Shown one piece after another: positions 11,690 through 23,800 of a DNA stretch of 64,000 nt. Each line of letters opens with the position of its first letter. Positions within the stretch are counted from its first letter, which is position 1. The notes under the pieces were generated by a model. It saw only the letters and a list, made by a program, of their open reading frames with translations. It was not told where the DNA came from and ran no database searches. Made by a program: the position numbers and the translations under genes. Source of the stretch: Lonicera japonica (lineage: Eukaryota > Streptophyta > Magnoliopsida > Dipsacales > Caprifoliaceae). The DNA is taken from assembly GCA_021464415.1 (NCBI GenBank), contig CM038469.1, positions 58,397,702 through 58,461,701 of the forward strand, given 5' to 3'.

Positions 11690-12055
11690 TGCAATTATAT
11701 GTTATCTAATTATTCCTCATATTATATTTAGATTTTTCATGCTTTTTGTAGATTATATAGACACGGATAGAAATAGGGCCAAACAACACGAAGCGGGTAA
11801 AACACACAATGGGCTCGACAGATATTATTATGAACCAATAATCAAATTAAGCAGTTTATTAGCCCACACAACATACATTTAATCCAAATTAAAATTTTAT
11901 TGAAGGAAACAATATTTGTTTAATTCTATGAAGGTGCTTGACTGTTTGATGATAGAGAGCTAAATATAGCAAAAAACAAAACTCCAATTAGTTGTCTATC
12001 CTATCGAAGATATATAATGGCAAAGTAATAATTTTTACATTGTTTATGAGACTTA
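11690..12055. other. AT-rich intergenic DNA
   Basis: No gene seen. A reading frame crosses the Helitron 3' end into this stretch but matches no protein family I recognise. Confidence 0.4.
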
Positions 12056-12436
12056 GGTGATGTTTGGTAAATGTTTTGAGTTGAGTTTTTAAGTTTAGTT
12101 TTTAAAATATGGTATTTGGTAGAATTTGGAAATATGTTGAAAAGTGAATTTGGTTTTTGTTTGAGTTTTTTTCAACCAACTAAAAAATCTCATAAAAAAA
12201 TTTCAAAAAATAGTCACAATGAATCTTATTTTATAGATATCGACGAGTATATTTTAAATATATATTTTTTATTTAATTTTGATTTTTGAATTTTAAGTTA
12301 TGTTGTTTTAAAAGTTATTTTAGAGAGAGAAAGTAAAATGAAATAAATTTTGGAAAGTTTGAAAGTAGAGTTTATTTTGAGTTGAGTTTTTAAAATTTGG
12401 GGGAAAAAAAATAAACACATACCAAGCATGCCGTTA
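12056..12436. mobile_element. Tourist/Harbinger-like MITE
   Basis: Imperfect terminal repeats GGTGATGTTTGGT and ACCAAGCATGCCG bound about 380 bp and are flanked on both sides by TTA, the 3-bp target duplication typical of PIF/Harbinger elements. Subterminal GAGTTGAGTTTTTAA occurs near both ends. Confidence 0.65.
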
Positions 12437-12587
12437 GAATTCCTTAGTCAATATAAATATGATGTGACATTTGTGGGAGCATAAAATTAGAACCTTTATT
12501 TGGACCGAGTATTCAGAAGCAAGCGCATAATTCACGGAGCAACTCCGAATAAGGAATTAGAATTCACAGCAATCAAGTAAAACTGTA

Positions 12588-13221
12588 AGGGCTCGTGTGG
12601 TTCGAGTTTTGAGAATGGAATCGGCATACTTGATTCTTGAAAAAAAAAAAATTCTAGCATCTAGGATGCCATGCCGATATTTGGTTCAACCGGGAATGGG
12701 AATATGGAATGGAATAAAGTATCAATTATAAAAATACCCTTCTTTTTATAAGATGAGAAGACATCACCTACTAATTTTTCAAAAAAGACAATGACTATAA
12801 TAAATTACAAAAATTACACATGCATAGCTAATAACTATCCTACAAAAATTACAATTTTTGTAATTAAAAATAAAAATTACAACAGGAAAAAAGAAAAGAA
12901 AAAAGTTATATTTTTATTTTTTATTTTTGTGCAGCAAAGTAACTAAAAAAAAGTTTCAAACAATATTTTCATGCACGGATGAAAAAAGAATTATTTATTC
13001 ATAAGGAAGAGTGTTATTTTAGTCCTAACATAAAAAATTAAAAAAGATGCCCATTGGTAATGGTTTATTCCTTATGATTTAAATGGGAGAACTCGGGGGG
13101 AAAGGTTTGTTCCTGAAATCATTTATTCCGGGCTTAAATCTTGAACCAAACGCGGGAATCGTTTCGGAATGAAATTTAGCATTTTCAGAATGGTTTAAAT
13201 CTTGAACCAACCGAGCCATAA
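12588..13221. mobile_element. TIR element, GGGCTCGTTTGGTT family, second copy
   Basis: Ends GGGCTCGTGTGGTTCGAGTT and CTTGAACCAACCGAGCCA are flanked by TAA on both sides, consistent with a Harbinger-type 3-bp target duplication. It belongs to the same family as 3328-3999. The interior is AT-rich and non-coding. Confidence 0.7.
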
Positions 13222-13852
13222 GTGTCCAACCGAATAAAAGTATTCCAATCAAGCATGGCTGCAGGACCAAGGATGACCGAAGTACCGGTATGGGCGTTCC
13301 GGCAAATATGAGAAAGATACTTATACTTATAGACACGATCAATACTTGTTGATATAAGTGCCTGAACGAATAATAAAAGAACAGCTATAAAATGCACAAT
13401 TTTGTTATAGATAAGAACATACTTACATGCAAAAAGTGCTAGATTGATGAACAAGTTATATTTTTTATAGTAATTTTACTGTTAACTTGATAAGCATTGT
13501 TAACCCTAATCATATACGTATAAATAGAAAGGAAGATCTCACTGAAAAGGGATTCGTCAACTTTATTACACAACATTCACTTGTACACAATTTCTCTCTA
13601 AAGAGCATTACCATCGTCATTGTAAATATTCATATTCAAGCCATTGGAGCTAAGTGACGAACACTATCACATACAAAGAAGACGTACTACCGGAATAGGA
13701 ATAACAGCCACTAAAAGAACCTACCCCACAAACCAAATCTCATATTCATTACTACAAATTTACTACTTATTTTTACCACCTTTATTATTTTTAGTTACCA
13801 ACCCTATTGATTTGGGTCAATTTTATTTTAATTGAATTCGATTAAAATTTAT
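13222..13852 (+). other. non-coding stretch with a TATA-like box; possible LTR relic
   Basis: Less AT-rich than its surroundings. A strong TATA-like box, GTATAAATAGAAAGG at about 13519-13533, is followed by sequence resembling a plant leader (TTCTCTCTAAAGAGC). Short frames on both strands match nothing I know. The context fits a decayed LTR promoter region or a dead gene start. No second LTR and no polyprotein were seen. Confidence 0.25.
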
Positions 13853-15231
13853 GGGTGGTGATGTTGGCACCCCACAAAACTCTTACTAACACTCCCACTC
13901 TTACTAACACTCTCACTTTTACACTTTTATCTTAATAACACTCCCATGTTATACCTACCACTCCCACCACTCTCACTTATTTTTAGGAATTAATCTCATA
14001 CTTAATTAATTAATAACCTTGTTAAGTAATTAACTACATAATAACATAAAACAAATTACCCCAAACTAATCCCAAAATTTCTCCACTATCTCTATCATCT
14101 TCTCAAACAAGCAAAATTACATAATAACTTAATTTTGGAATAAAGAAAGGAAAGCATGTAAGAAAGAGTTAATGAAAAAGAGACATACATGTTTCTATTT
14201 TGTTTTTGTTGTTTATATGATTTTCATAGCATACACATCAAATATATAAACAAAAAACAAAAAAATTATGTTTAAAACACGAAGATGGCTTATTCGGTTA
14301 TTCATAACCGAGTTGCATGCTTGTACACTCGGCTGCTCTCAATCGAGTATGAAATCCCATAAAATGTCATGCTCTCGGGACCTTCATTCTATTGAGAGCA
14401 GCCGAGTGTTGTTATATTATACTCGGCTGTGAGCAGCCGAGTGACACTAATCACACTCGGTTGCTCTCAACCGAATAAAGGTCCCGAAGAGCATGACATT
14501 TTATAGAATTTTATAATCGGTTGAGAGCAACCGAGTGTACAAGTCTGCAACTCGGTTACAGAGAGACCGAATAAACCTTCTTCGTGCTTCAAACAGAAAA
14601 TTGTGTTTTTTGTTTACATATATTGATGTGTATGCTATAAAAATAATATAAACAATAAAACAAAATAAAAGCATGTATATTTTTCTTTCATTAACTTTTT
14701 TTAACTTGTTTTCCTTTCCTTATTTTAAAGTTTCTCTCTTTTTTCTACCATTATTCTTAACTTTTGAGTTTTGCATCAATAGAGGTTTTGTTTATACCAT
14801 TCTCCTCAAATTTAATGTTTTGCATTAATGGAGGTTTTGTTTGATGGTTTTCTTATCTTTTTCCAAAGTTTTCTTTTTTCCTTCCATTATTCTCAAGCTT
14901 ACCCTTTTGCATCAATGGTGGAGATCGAAGTTGGTGCAACCAAAATTTGTTGCCTATTTTGGTGCAACCAAAATTTGTTGCTAAACTCGGTTGAAGATGG
15001 TAGAAAAGAGAAATTTTGGAGGGAAATTTAATTTGGGGATAAATGTTTGATTAACTTTGTAGGGAGATTCATTAACTTTTGTTTTAAATTAAAACAAGTG
15101 GGTGAAAAATTAGTTTAGGGTTAATTAACTTTTTTACTAGATTAAATGAAGTGGGGTGGAAATAACAATTTACCCTTTTTTTTAGGTGGGAGTGTTACCA
15201 ATGGATATTGAGGGTGTCAACATCACGACCG
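13853..15231. mobile_element. 1.38-kb foldback element (Mutator- or hAT-like)
   Basis: The ends GGGTGGTGATGTTGGCACC and GGTGTCAACATCACGACC are inverted copies. The flanking 8 bp AAATTTAT occurs at 13845-13852 and 15232-15239, a likely target duplication. Inverted similarity runs most of the way inward: CATGTA-GAAAG-TTAATGAAA against its complement near 14670-14700, then a 300-bp core at 14281-14588 in which the TTATTCGGTTA, GTACACTCGGCTGCTCTCAA and GTCATGCTCTCGGGACCTT arms are mirrored. The right arm carries an extra stretch of about 200 bp (14740-14990) with its own short repeats. There is no transposase. Related ends occur at 19856-19872 and 26268-26285. Confidence 0.8.
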
Positions 15232-15709
15232 AAATTTATACCTCCCACAACATTAAATGGGACTTCTAACTCTATTTAATATTTTTTCTATTGCTTGTTG
15301 TACAAAGGTATATGATTCTATCGAAGGTTACTAAACAAATGTTTTACTCATTCTCAATATTATTTCTTGTTTTATTCAAAAAATAAATAAATTATTATTT
15401 CTTATATTCTAGTTTTTGTAACTACAGTGTCTGTGTTACTACAAGAATTGCAGCTTACGTCTTTATGAAAAATTTTAAGTAAAAATCGATCTGTAAAGAC
15501 CAATTCCTTTTACGATATTTTCGCGTCAAAAAAACACACTCTAAATATTTTTATAATACAAAAATATAATTAAAAAGATTAGTCCATACAGATTGATCCG
15601 TACCAAAAATACTCTCAACGCTTCTAAGTTTAAAACTTTAAATTTAGTTTTGAAAAAAAGCAGGCCTTAAACATAAACCTAAAAAATGTAACCACCCAAA
15701 CCATCCGCA
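15232..15709 (+). promoter_or_regulatory. 5' flank and leader of the PPR gene
   Basis: The 478 bp between the foldback element and the PPR start codon must hold its core promoter. No canonical TATA box stands out, which is common for PPR genes. The leader contains a minimal upstream ORF, ATG-TAA, at 15686-15691, 18 bases before the main ATG. Confidence 0.5.
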
Positions 15710-18269
15710 ATGCCACCGCAGCCCCCACCAACAAAGCCCAACAAATTCTACTTCTTCTATGGCCACCGAAAACCTTCCCAAAATCGCCCTACCGTCCAAG
15801 GAGGCCTCTTCTCCAACCGCCAAACCCTAAACCCTAGAAAAATCCCCCAAATCTCCCCATCCGCCGATTTCGACTTCCAAAAATGGGACCCAGACTCGCC
15901 GGAATCCCTCACCGCCCCACCCACCAAAACCCCGTCGGAGCAATTCTTCGCTGTGGCGGAATCTCTCTCTCCTATCGCCAGGTACATCGTCGATTCATTC
16001 CGGAAGCACGGGCAGTGGGGCCCACCGATTGTCGCCGATCTTCACAAGCTCCGCCGTGTGACGCCCAAGCTCGTCGCCGAGGTCCTCAAGGTCCAGACAG
16101 ACCCCAGACTCTCCTCCAAGTTCTTCCATTGGGCAGGTAAGCTAGGGTGAAGCTATGTTACATTTCGTTATTTCTGGCAATTGTCCACCTTTAAACTTTT
16201 GCAAATTGTGTTTTTCCTAGTATTTAGTGATATTTTTCTTTTCTTTAAAAAAATAAAATAAATTAAAATGTATTGGGTAATAATTTACTACTTTGCTCTT
16301 CATATCTTCTAGGGGAAAGAAATTAAGCTTTGCCTCGTTATTGTATATAACTTTGTTGCTTTTGTAGTTTGAGTTAGATATGGTTTGGGGGTTGTTTCTG
16401 TTTGTTTACTCCTTGTACTCTGCCGATGCTTGCTGATTTATAACATATTCAAATTTCACCAAAAAACACTTTTGTCACTTTTACATATACTGTTTAATAA
16501 TTTATTTTTTGTCCCTTAATGTAGGTAAGCAAAAAGGTTACAAGCACGATTTTGCTAGTTATAATGCATTTGCATATTGTTTGAATCGAACAAACCGGTT
16601 CCGGGCAGCTGATCAGGTGCCTGAGCTAATGCAAATGCAGGGTAAGCCACCCAGCGAAAAACAGTTTGAGATTTTGATTAGAATGCACGCTGATGCTAAT
16701 AGGGGTCTTAGGGTGTATTATGTGTATGAAAAAATGAAGAAATTCGGGGTGAAGCCGAGGGTATTTTTGTATAATAGAATAATGGACGTGCTAATGAAAA
16801 CAAATCATATGGATTTGGCCTTGTCTGTTTATCAAGATTTTAAAGAAGACGGGTTGGTGGAGGAGAGTGTTACTTTTATGATTTTAATAAAGGGCTTGTG
16901 TAAGGCCGGTCAAATTGATGAGATGTTTGAGATTTTGGGTGAAATGAGGGGGCATTTGTGTAAACCGGACGTGTTTGCGTACACGGCAATGGTTAGAGTG
17001 TTGGTTTCGGAGGGAAATTTAGATGGGTGTTTGAGGGTTTGGGAGGAAATGCGGAAAGATAAAGTCGAGCCTGATGTCATGGCTTATGCGACTTTGATTA
17101 TGGGCTTATGCAAAGGGAATCGTGTCGAAAAAGGCTATGAGTTTTTTAAAGAGATGAAAAAGAAGGGGCGTTTGATCGATAGGGATATTTATGGGTCCTT
17201 GATCAATGCGTTTGTGGCAAATGGGAAGGTTGGTTCGGCTTGTGATTTGCTCAAGGATTTGATTACCTCGGGATATAGAGCCGATTTGGCAATATATAAT
17301 TCTCTTATTGAAGGTTTATGCAATTTCAACCGGGTCGATAAAGCTTATAAACTTTTTCAAGTAACACTCGAAGAAGATCTCCAACCGGATTTCTTGACCA
17401 TAAATCCCATTTTAGTGTCTTTTGCAGAGTCAAAAAGAATGGACGACATCTTGAAAATGCTGGAGAAGATGCAGAATTTGGGTTTTAGTGTTGTTGATGA
17501 TCTTTCTAAATTTTTCTCGTTCATGGTAGAAAATGAAGATAATAGGATAATGATTGCTCTAGAAGTGTTTGAAAACTTGAAGCTAAAAGGTTATCATAGT
17601 GCTTCGATTTACAACATTCTTATGGGGGCTTTACTCAAGATTGGGGAGGTGAATAAGGCTTTAGAACTATTCAACGAATTAAAAGATTCGAACATTAAAA
17701 CCAACTCATCATCAATTTATAGCAATGCAATTAAATGTTTTGTCCAAATCGGAGATATTCAAGAAGCATGTTTGTGCTATAATAAGTTACAGGAGATGTC
17801 TTTAGTTCCCTCCATTGATGCCTATTCGTCTCTTGTTAAAGGACTTTGCAAAATTGGGGAGATAGATGCGGCTATGATGCTCATTCGTGACTGCTTAGCC
17901 ACTGTGACGGGCGGTCCAATGGAGTTCAAATATATTCTCGCCATTATCCATGTATGTAAATTAAATGACGCTGAAAAAGTAATGGAAGTTTTAAGTGAGA
18001 TGATGGAACAGGGTTGTAATATTGATGATATTGTATATTGTGCCATTATATTGGGCATGTGCAAGAATGGTACGTTGGAGCAGGCTAGGAAAGTGTTTAC
18101 GAATATGAGGGAGAAAAAGATTTTAACGGAAGCGGATTTGATTGTGTATGATGAGATCCTTATTGACCACATGAAAAAGAAGACAGCGGACTTGGTGCTA
18201 TCTGGGTTGAAGTTTTTTGGTCTTGAGTCCAAATTGAAATCAAAAGGGTGTAGACTCTTGCCTAGTTGA
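15710..18269 (+). CDS. P-class pentatricopeptide repeat (PPR) protein, two exons
   Basis: Organelle-targeted RNA-binding protein of the P class, expected to bind a specific organelle transcript. Exon 1 is 15710-16136 and exon 2 is 16525-18269; the 388-bp intron is phase 1 (GCAG|GTAAGC..TGTAG|GTAAGC). Together they encode 723 aa. The N-terminal 130 residues (MPPQPPPTKPNKFYFFYGHR, then a proline/serine-rich segment) are conserved in the family of Arabidopsis At4g20740, which I recall as an embryo-defective locus; that identity is from memory. From about residue 150 to 700 there are about 14 PPR motifs of about 35 residues, for example YNRIMDVLMKTNHMDLALSV and YATLIMGLCKGNRVEKGYEF. No E, DYW or SMR domain follows, so it is not an RNA-editing PLS protein. 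Without splicing the frame ends after four intron codons. Mitochondrial versus plastid targeting cannot be decided by eye. Confidence 0.93.
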
Positions 18270-20855
18270 AGATATGAAATAAGGTATTATTAATTAAGTC
18301 TCATAATTTTTCTATTTTGGTAGTATTTATAATAATATTTAAATTGCACAGTTAGATTCCAAAACTATATGACGATTTATATTCTTACTTAGTTCTTTTA
18401 CTTATAGGGGCATGCATTTTATTTCAATTTGCGTGTATCATAAATTACAAGTATCATTGTGGTCTTAATATGCGTTAGGTAGTGAGGCAAATCATGTTTT
18501 ACCATCTGGCATTGGTCCGAGTTTGGTTTCGTTTGTTTGTATGTAGCAACGCCATCTCATCAAAACTGGTTTCATTATCATAACCTTTAGCCCTTTCGAT
18601 TGTTGAAATTTATATTATCTTCTGATAATTTGGACATTTTTTTTTACTAGTTTTTGTAGGTTGATGATGAAGACTTAAATGGTTGGGGCAACTATTGCCG
18701 CATGCGATACAGAAACGTCTTTTCTTTAGCAACAACACTCAATTGTGCAATGTCTAAAATTGAATTTGACACATACCACCTGTAGACATGTACAAACAAT
18801 AAGATTTGGCTTGTCTAAAATAGGTAAATATTCGTTACAACAGTTGTAAGGAAGACATGGCGTAATGGAATTTATATCGCTCATTAGATTTGTGAGACAA
18901 GGACTGGGTTCTCCCTGCGGGGGATTAGATATAACAAAAGAGCTACTGATATGATGTAAAGCTTTGATTTTACTATCAAGTAGTTATTGCTCAACCCGTT
19001 ATATCATGTTATCTTTACAACCGTTATACCAATAATATTTCCAAAAATAGGTTCAGCTGTGGTCCACCCTCATGTACAATTGTTTGTTTTCTTTTTTGGT
19101 TAGTTTTAATCCATTATTGTAATTTTTTTCATTTTGAATGTTGGAGTATTCTTTATTTTTAAGGGAATGGATATACAATGATTGTGTTCAAAAAAAAAAG
19201 GAAGATATGCAATGATGAATTTTCATACTTTCAATTAGGGCAGGCAATATTTGATATCACCACCCGCAAACCTGACAGTTGTTTGGGTCACACATAAACA
19301 AGTTCATGTCAAATTTGAGTAGGACATGACTAATGGGTCATGTTCGAGTTAATAAATCTAACACGATGATTTATATTATGCATATTAATTGGTTCAAATA
19401 GCATATTTAATATGATTATTTGCTTATTAAATGGTTTAATCGTGTCATGTAACTTATATATTCAACAAGTCTACTTGAGTTAGTAGGAATGACACAATTA
19501 ATTAAATAGGTTGTGTTTGGATCAATTGTAAAATTGTAATACATGCGTCTTCATACAACACAAACTCAACTTGTGAACCCACGCTTTAGTGTTAGACAAA
19601 AAGAAGAGGGCGATTGTTTTTCACTTAACAAAACATTTGGTTCCACTCTTGCTTTGGTTCAATTCTTGAGAATCAAGTAAGGTTGCTTGTTATTCGATTC
19701 TTAAGGATTGACTACAAATCTAGATACTCGGTACTTAGAGGCCAAGTAAGGCTTTGTCAAGCTTGTACTCTCTTTTTAAAAATCAAATAATAGACACTTT
19801 ACTCGGTTCTCAATAACCGAATATTAAGTAGGAGAGAAACAAGTATTTTGTTGAGTGGATCGCCACCCAAAAAAAGTTACTATATTGAAAGATTTTTTGA
19901 GTGCAATTTTGGCCTTACTTTTTTTTTCTAAGCACTTGCTAATAGAATTCTTTCTATTTCAAGTTAAGAGTCAGTTTAATAATAAGATGAAAAATTATAA
20001 AAAAAACAATTGATTTATGTAAAAAATTGAAAAATGCGTTGAGTGTTGCGGTGGAATGTTCATAGATTTCTTATTTTCTTATCATTTTTTATTTTATTAT
20101 TAAATTTTACCTCATTGGCAAGATCAATTATTAAAAAAATTTGGTCGGAATCAAAAGATCTGAAGCGGGCATTTGCCATTATGAATTAATTCACTGCCTT
20201 TTGCTGCTGCTTTTTTTCTTGACATAAAAGAGCTACGAATATAATTTAGCATGTTCCACGTAATTTTTCTTTTATTAACATTTATGTTCACATTAATTAA
20301 CTTATTTTAAAGAAGTTTAAGCAGAAAATCCACTTGCAAAATTAGATAGACCGCAAATTCAACTATACAAAACACTAAACTTGTTATTTCAATATATATT
20401 AGATTTTTGTGCACAAACATTTGAAAAAATAATTAATAACGTACTGGTCACATCATCTAAGTGTCTAGAATCATAAACAACCAATGCTGTCGACATCTAA
20501 TTTCAAAACCAATTAAACTGCATTCTTTCTAAAATTAGACTTGTTTAATGCATTAATAGTCTCTAGAATCATAAACAACCAATTCGAGGCACAAAAGCAA
20601 AGAATTACATGTCTAACACAAAGAACAGAGCGGCCGGATAATATTTTTCCCTAATATTTACGACCATCCAACAGTAATCCTGCCTGAAATGGAATACTAG
20701 CATCTGTTGCAAGGTCTACAAGAAACTACTACATAGTGGAATTAAATTGTTCACCATTAGATTATATATATATATATATATATAGCACTATATTATATAC
20801 GTATGAGCTCTCCCAATGAATCAAACTTACAAAGCAGTAGTCTCTTTTATTATTT
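18270..20855. other. intergenic DNA between convergent PPR and HCF153-like genes
   Basis: This holds the 3' untranslated regions of two genes that point at each other. It contains a tRNA-like SINE head (18853-18930) and a stretch rich in GGGTCA/TGACCC words near 19250-19530 typical of old plant hAT-like repeats. Near 19590-19872 lies a fragment related to the 13.8-kb foldback (ACTCGGTTCTCAATAACCGA and end GATCGCCACCC). A (TA)n microsatellite sits at 20763-20783. Confidence 0.5.
18853..18930 (+). mobile_element. tRNA-derived SINE head (fragment)
   Basis: ATGGCGTAATGGA resembles a tRNA A box. TGTGAGACAAGGACTGGGTT then leads into a degenerate B-box position (GGGTTCTCCCTGCG). The layout matches SINE heads, but the body and tail are not distinct. 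Confidence 0.4.
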
Positions 20856-23800
20856 CTACACGGAGGAAGAAGGCTCCGTGGCGGCTTCTCTCTTGGGCCG
20901 ATTGCGAGTGCGTGGAGTAGCAGCCTCTTCTTCCATGAAAAGATTAAAATCTTCCTCCTCTGCTTCTTCTAATATCGATTGATTAATAGCAAGCTGTACA
21001 TGTTTCAGTTCCTTCATCACTTAACACAAGTACAACGCTATATATATATAGACTTATCATACAATCAATGATTTCAACACACTCCAGCACATTCTCAAAA
21101 TTATTTCCATAAAAAATATTATATTTGTTGAGCTCCTAAAAAAATAAAAATACTAGTAACTATCTGGAAAATGATAGTCTTACTGGATAATCTTACCGAG
21201 TGCATTAATAAGTAGTTAATGTATGAATAACCAGTTAATGAAGACGGATAATTTTTTAATCTAAACTATATACAGGGGATAAAAGATTGGAGAGTTGAGA
21301 TGAATGTACAATGATCAAAGATTGGAGGGGCATAGAAATATGTATAAGCAGTAATAAGACCCATAGTGCGCCTTTGACACAGATTACTGTATCTTATAAT
21401 ACAGAAGCTTATTGTGTACACTGCTCGCCCCACACAAATCTAATGTCCCAAAATCTCTCTTAAAATATCAGTGTGTTGTACATTATCAGAATGTCCAACT
21501 CACTAATGCACCCGGTATGATTATCCAGCAAATGAAACTGGTAAAACTATCATTTTCCTTCCAACATATGTCAGCCCCTAGGAGATATCATAGGGATTAC
21601 AAGTCCCACCGAATAAGAGACTTACAAGCTACATTTAGGTAAATTTCTCTTTCCTCTCTCAAAATTCTGCCATACTTTTAAAAAATGGAACCACACGCTA
21701 CACACTCTCAACTATTTTCTTTCTCCTCTTTAACAACTCCACTAATCTTTTTTCAAATCACTCTAAAAAACTCGAATTTGAAACTCAACAATATGAATGA
21801 ATTTTTTTAAGCATCGAAGAACTTTCCGCTACCATTTTTATGGATATGAATTCTATTGCTCAGATGTCGTACTGCAAGTCTGTTTAATTTAGCACAAAAC
21901 AAGAATCTTAGGGACCATTTAATTGCAAAGTTGGTAAAAATGATCGGAAAATAACTATTTTTTACGAGTAGTTGGAAAAAAAGAAGTGATTTTGTGATAT
22001 TTTCCCTCATTCTCCTTTTTGTTTAATGGAAAAAATTTCTACAGTCTACACGCAGCTTAAAGAATTGGATATCATGGAAAACCGAAAAGGCAACATCTCA
22101 CCAAATCACTCATCTCATTATCCAACGCACCCTTAATTTCTTTATGAACTTATCTTAGCACGGGAACATCAAAATAGGACCATAACAAAAGCACATATAG
22201 TGTGTTGGGTGGTGCAGCTGTACTCAAAAGGTGCCTTTATCCTGTCAAAGACTTCATTAATCGATTTACATATCCTTGACCATTTGGTATAATTCTCTGG
22301 AGCGAAAAACCTAACTTGAATCAAATATTCACTCCAAAGAGCATTTCCACCTAATAAATAACCCAAACCAACAACCATAGTGGCTCCCTATCTTGACTTG
22401 AACATGCAAAGAGATACATACATACACACACATATAATTATATATTTATATGCATCAACATATAAATATATCAAGGACTCTACTGCACTATAGTATATAC
22501 ACACCTGTATAGCAGAGATAATAAATCGCACGTCCACAACCAAAATTAGCATTCCAGCTAAGCCGACCCCTACCGCACCATGTACCAAGCTAGGTACCAT
22601 ATCCTGTACCCATACCACATACCAAAGCGTCCCACTTATTAGGTAACATTGGTGCAAGCTGGCATGCATGAGTGACCTCACACAGTCCACAAGGCATTTA
22701 AGCCAGCCTTACCCATCTTTAAAATTGCACAGTAAACTTCTCTTTAAATTTTATAACTCTTTCCGGAGGCTTGGAGCTACTTTTCGTGGCTCTTTTTCAC
22801 TTGAAATTCTACCATACTTCATTCATCACCTTAGGGCCTTCAGGTTTTCTCAGTTTTGGACACTATAAGTACTTTAACTTCAACCCTTTTGATTTCTATT
22901 GTATTTTCTCTTCAGGTGGAATCTTCAATATCCACATCCTGTAGCATCAACTTGTCATCCTAGATCCATTCGAGCCGCAGTATAACTTTAGCTTGGATTA
23001 GATTCTTTATGCACTTAGCGCTCAACTGCTCGTTTGATTCGACTTTTTACTGTTTCCAAGAATTCTAAATTGGTAAATTCACATTGGAAGTCTCTTATAA
23101 TTCATTTCAAACATTTGAATCACGAGATGATAATGCTCAAATTCAGCATGTGAAAATTACCATTTTGGAGTTCTAGAAGGCGGAAAAAGAAGATGGAAAA
23201 TGATAGCAAAAACAATAGATTTGTGTGAGAAATTAGATAATAAGTTGAGTGATGTAAGATGTTCTCTTACTTTTGGGCTTCTTCCAAGGAAAAAATTTCT
23301 TGGGTGACGAGGAATAAATTTTTTCAATAAAATATAAACAAAGATGGAGGACATATACTCATAAAAATATGCATGAGATGGAAAGTATCTCACCACATCA
23401 CTCAACTTATTTTCCCATTTCTTGCACAAATCAGTTGTTTTTGCTATCACTCTCCATCTTGTATCAAACCGAGCGTTAGAGTTTTCTAATTTTCCTTGCA
23501 CTCAACCTCAACTATGAAAATTGTTCAGGCATTGAGAGGCTTCAATAACTCTCGTAGTCTCGTACATCCAAGTGTTCTCTCTCTTGAAGTCTTTACAAAT
23601 TCTTCTGAATCTCAAAGATTCAGACCCTTTACCTCTTTTGGCCAGCTCGTCGAGTATAGAGTCCCCCACAAATTTGGGAAGTAAAATGTCTGAAGAGAAG
23701 GTACAGAAACTTTCTTATTCTCGGAATCTTTACTAGCTCATATTGCTTGTTCAAATGAACAGGCTTGCGATGCTATTGTGGTGGATGTGTGTTTGTTTGA

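Noticed and set aside
13079..13454. Two overlapping minus-strand frames with hydrophobic stretches
   Set aside because: They run across the end of a MITE into non-coding DNA, and the two frames exclude each other; no family match.
14281..14588. A microRNA precursor
   Set aside because: The stem is far longer and more uniform than a typical precursor and is nested in a larger foldback transposable element; siRNA production is more likely than a miRNA.
15757..15987. Minus-strand frame opposite PPR exon 1
   Set aside because: It is a shadow of the GC-richer PPR coding exon; no family match.
17822..18232. 136-codon minus-strand frame opposite PPR exon 2
   Set aside because: It is antisense to clear PPR motifs and hydrophobic by complementarity; not a gene.
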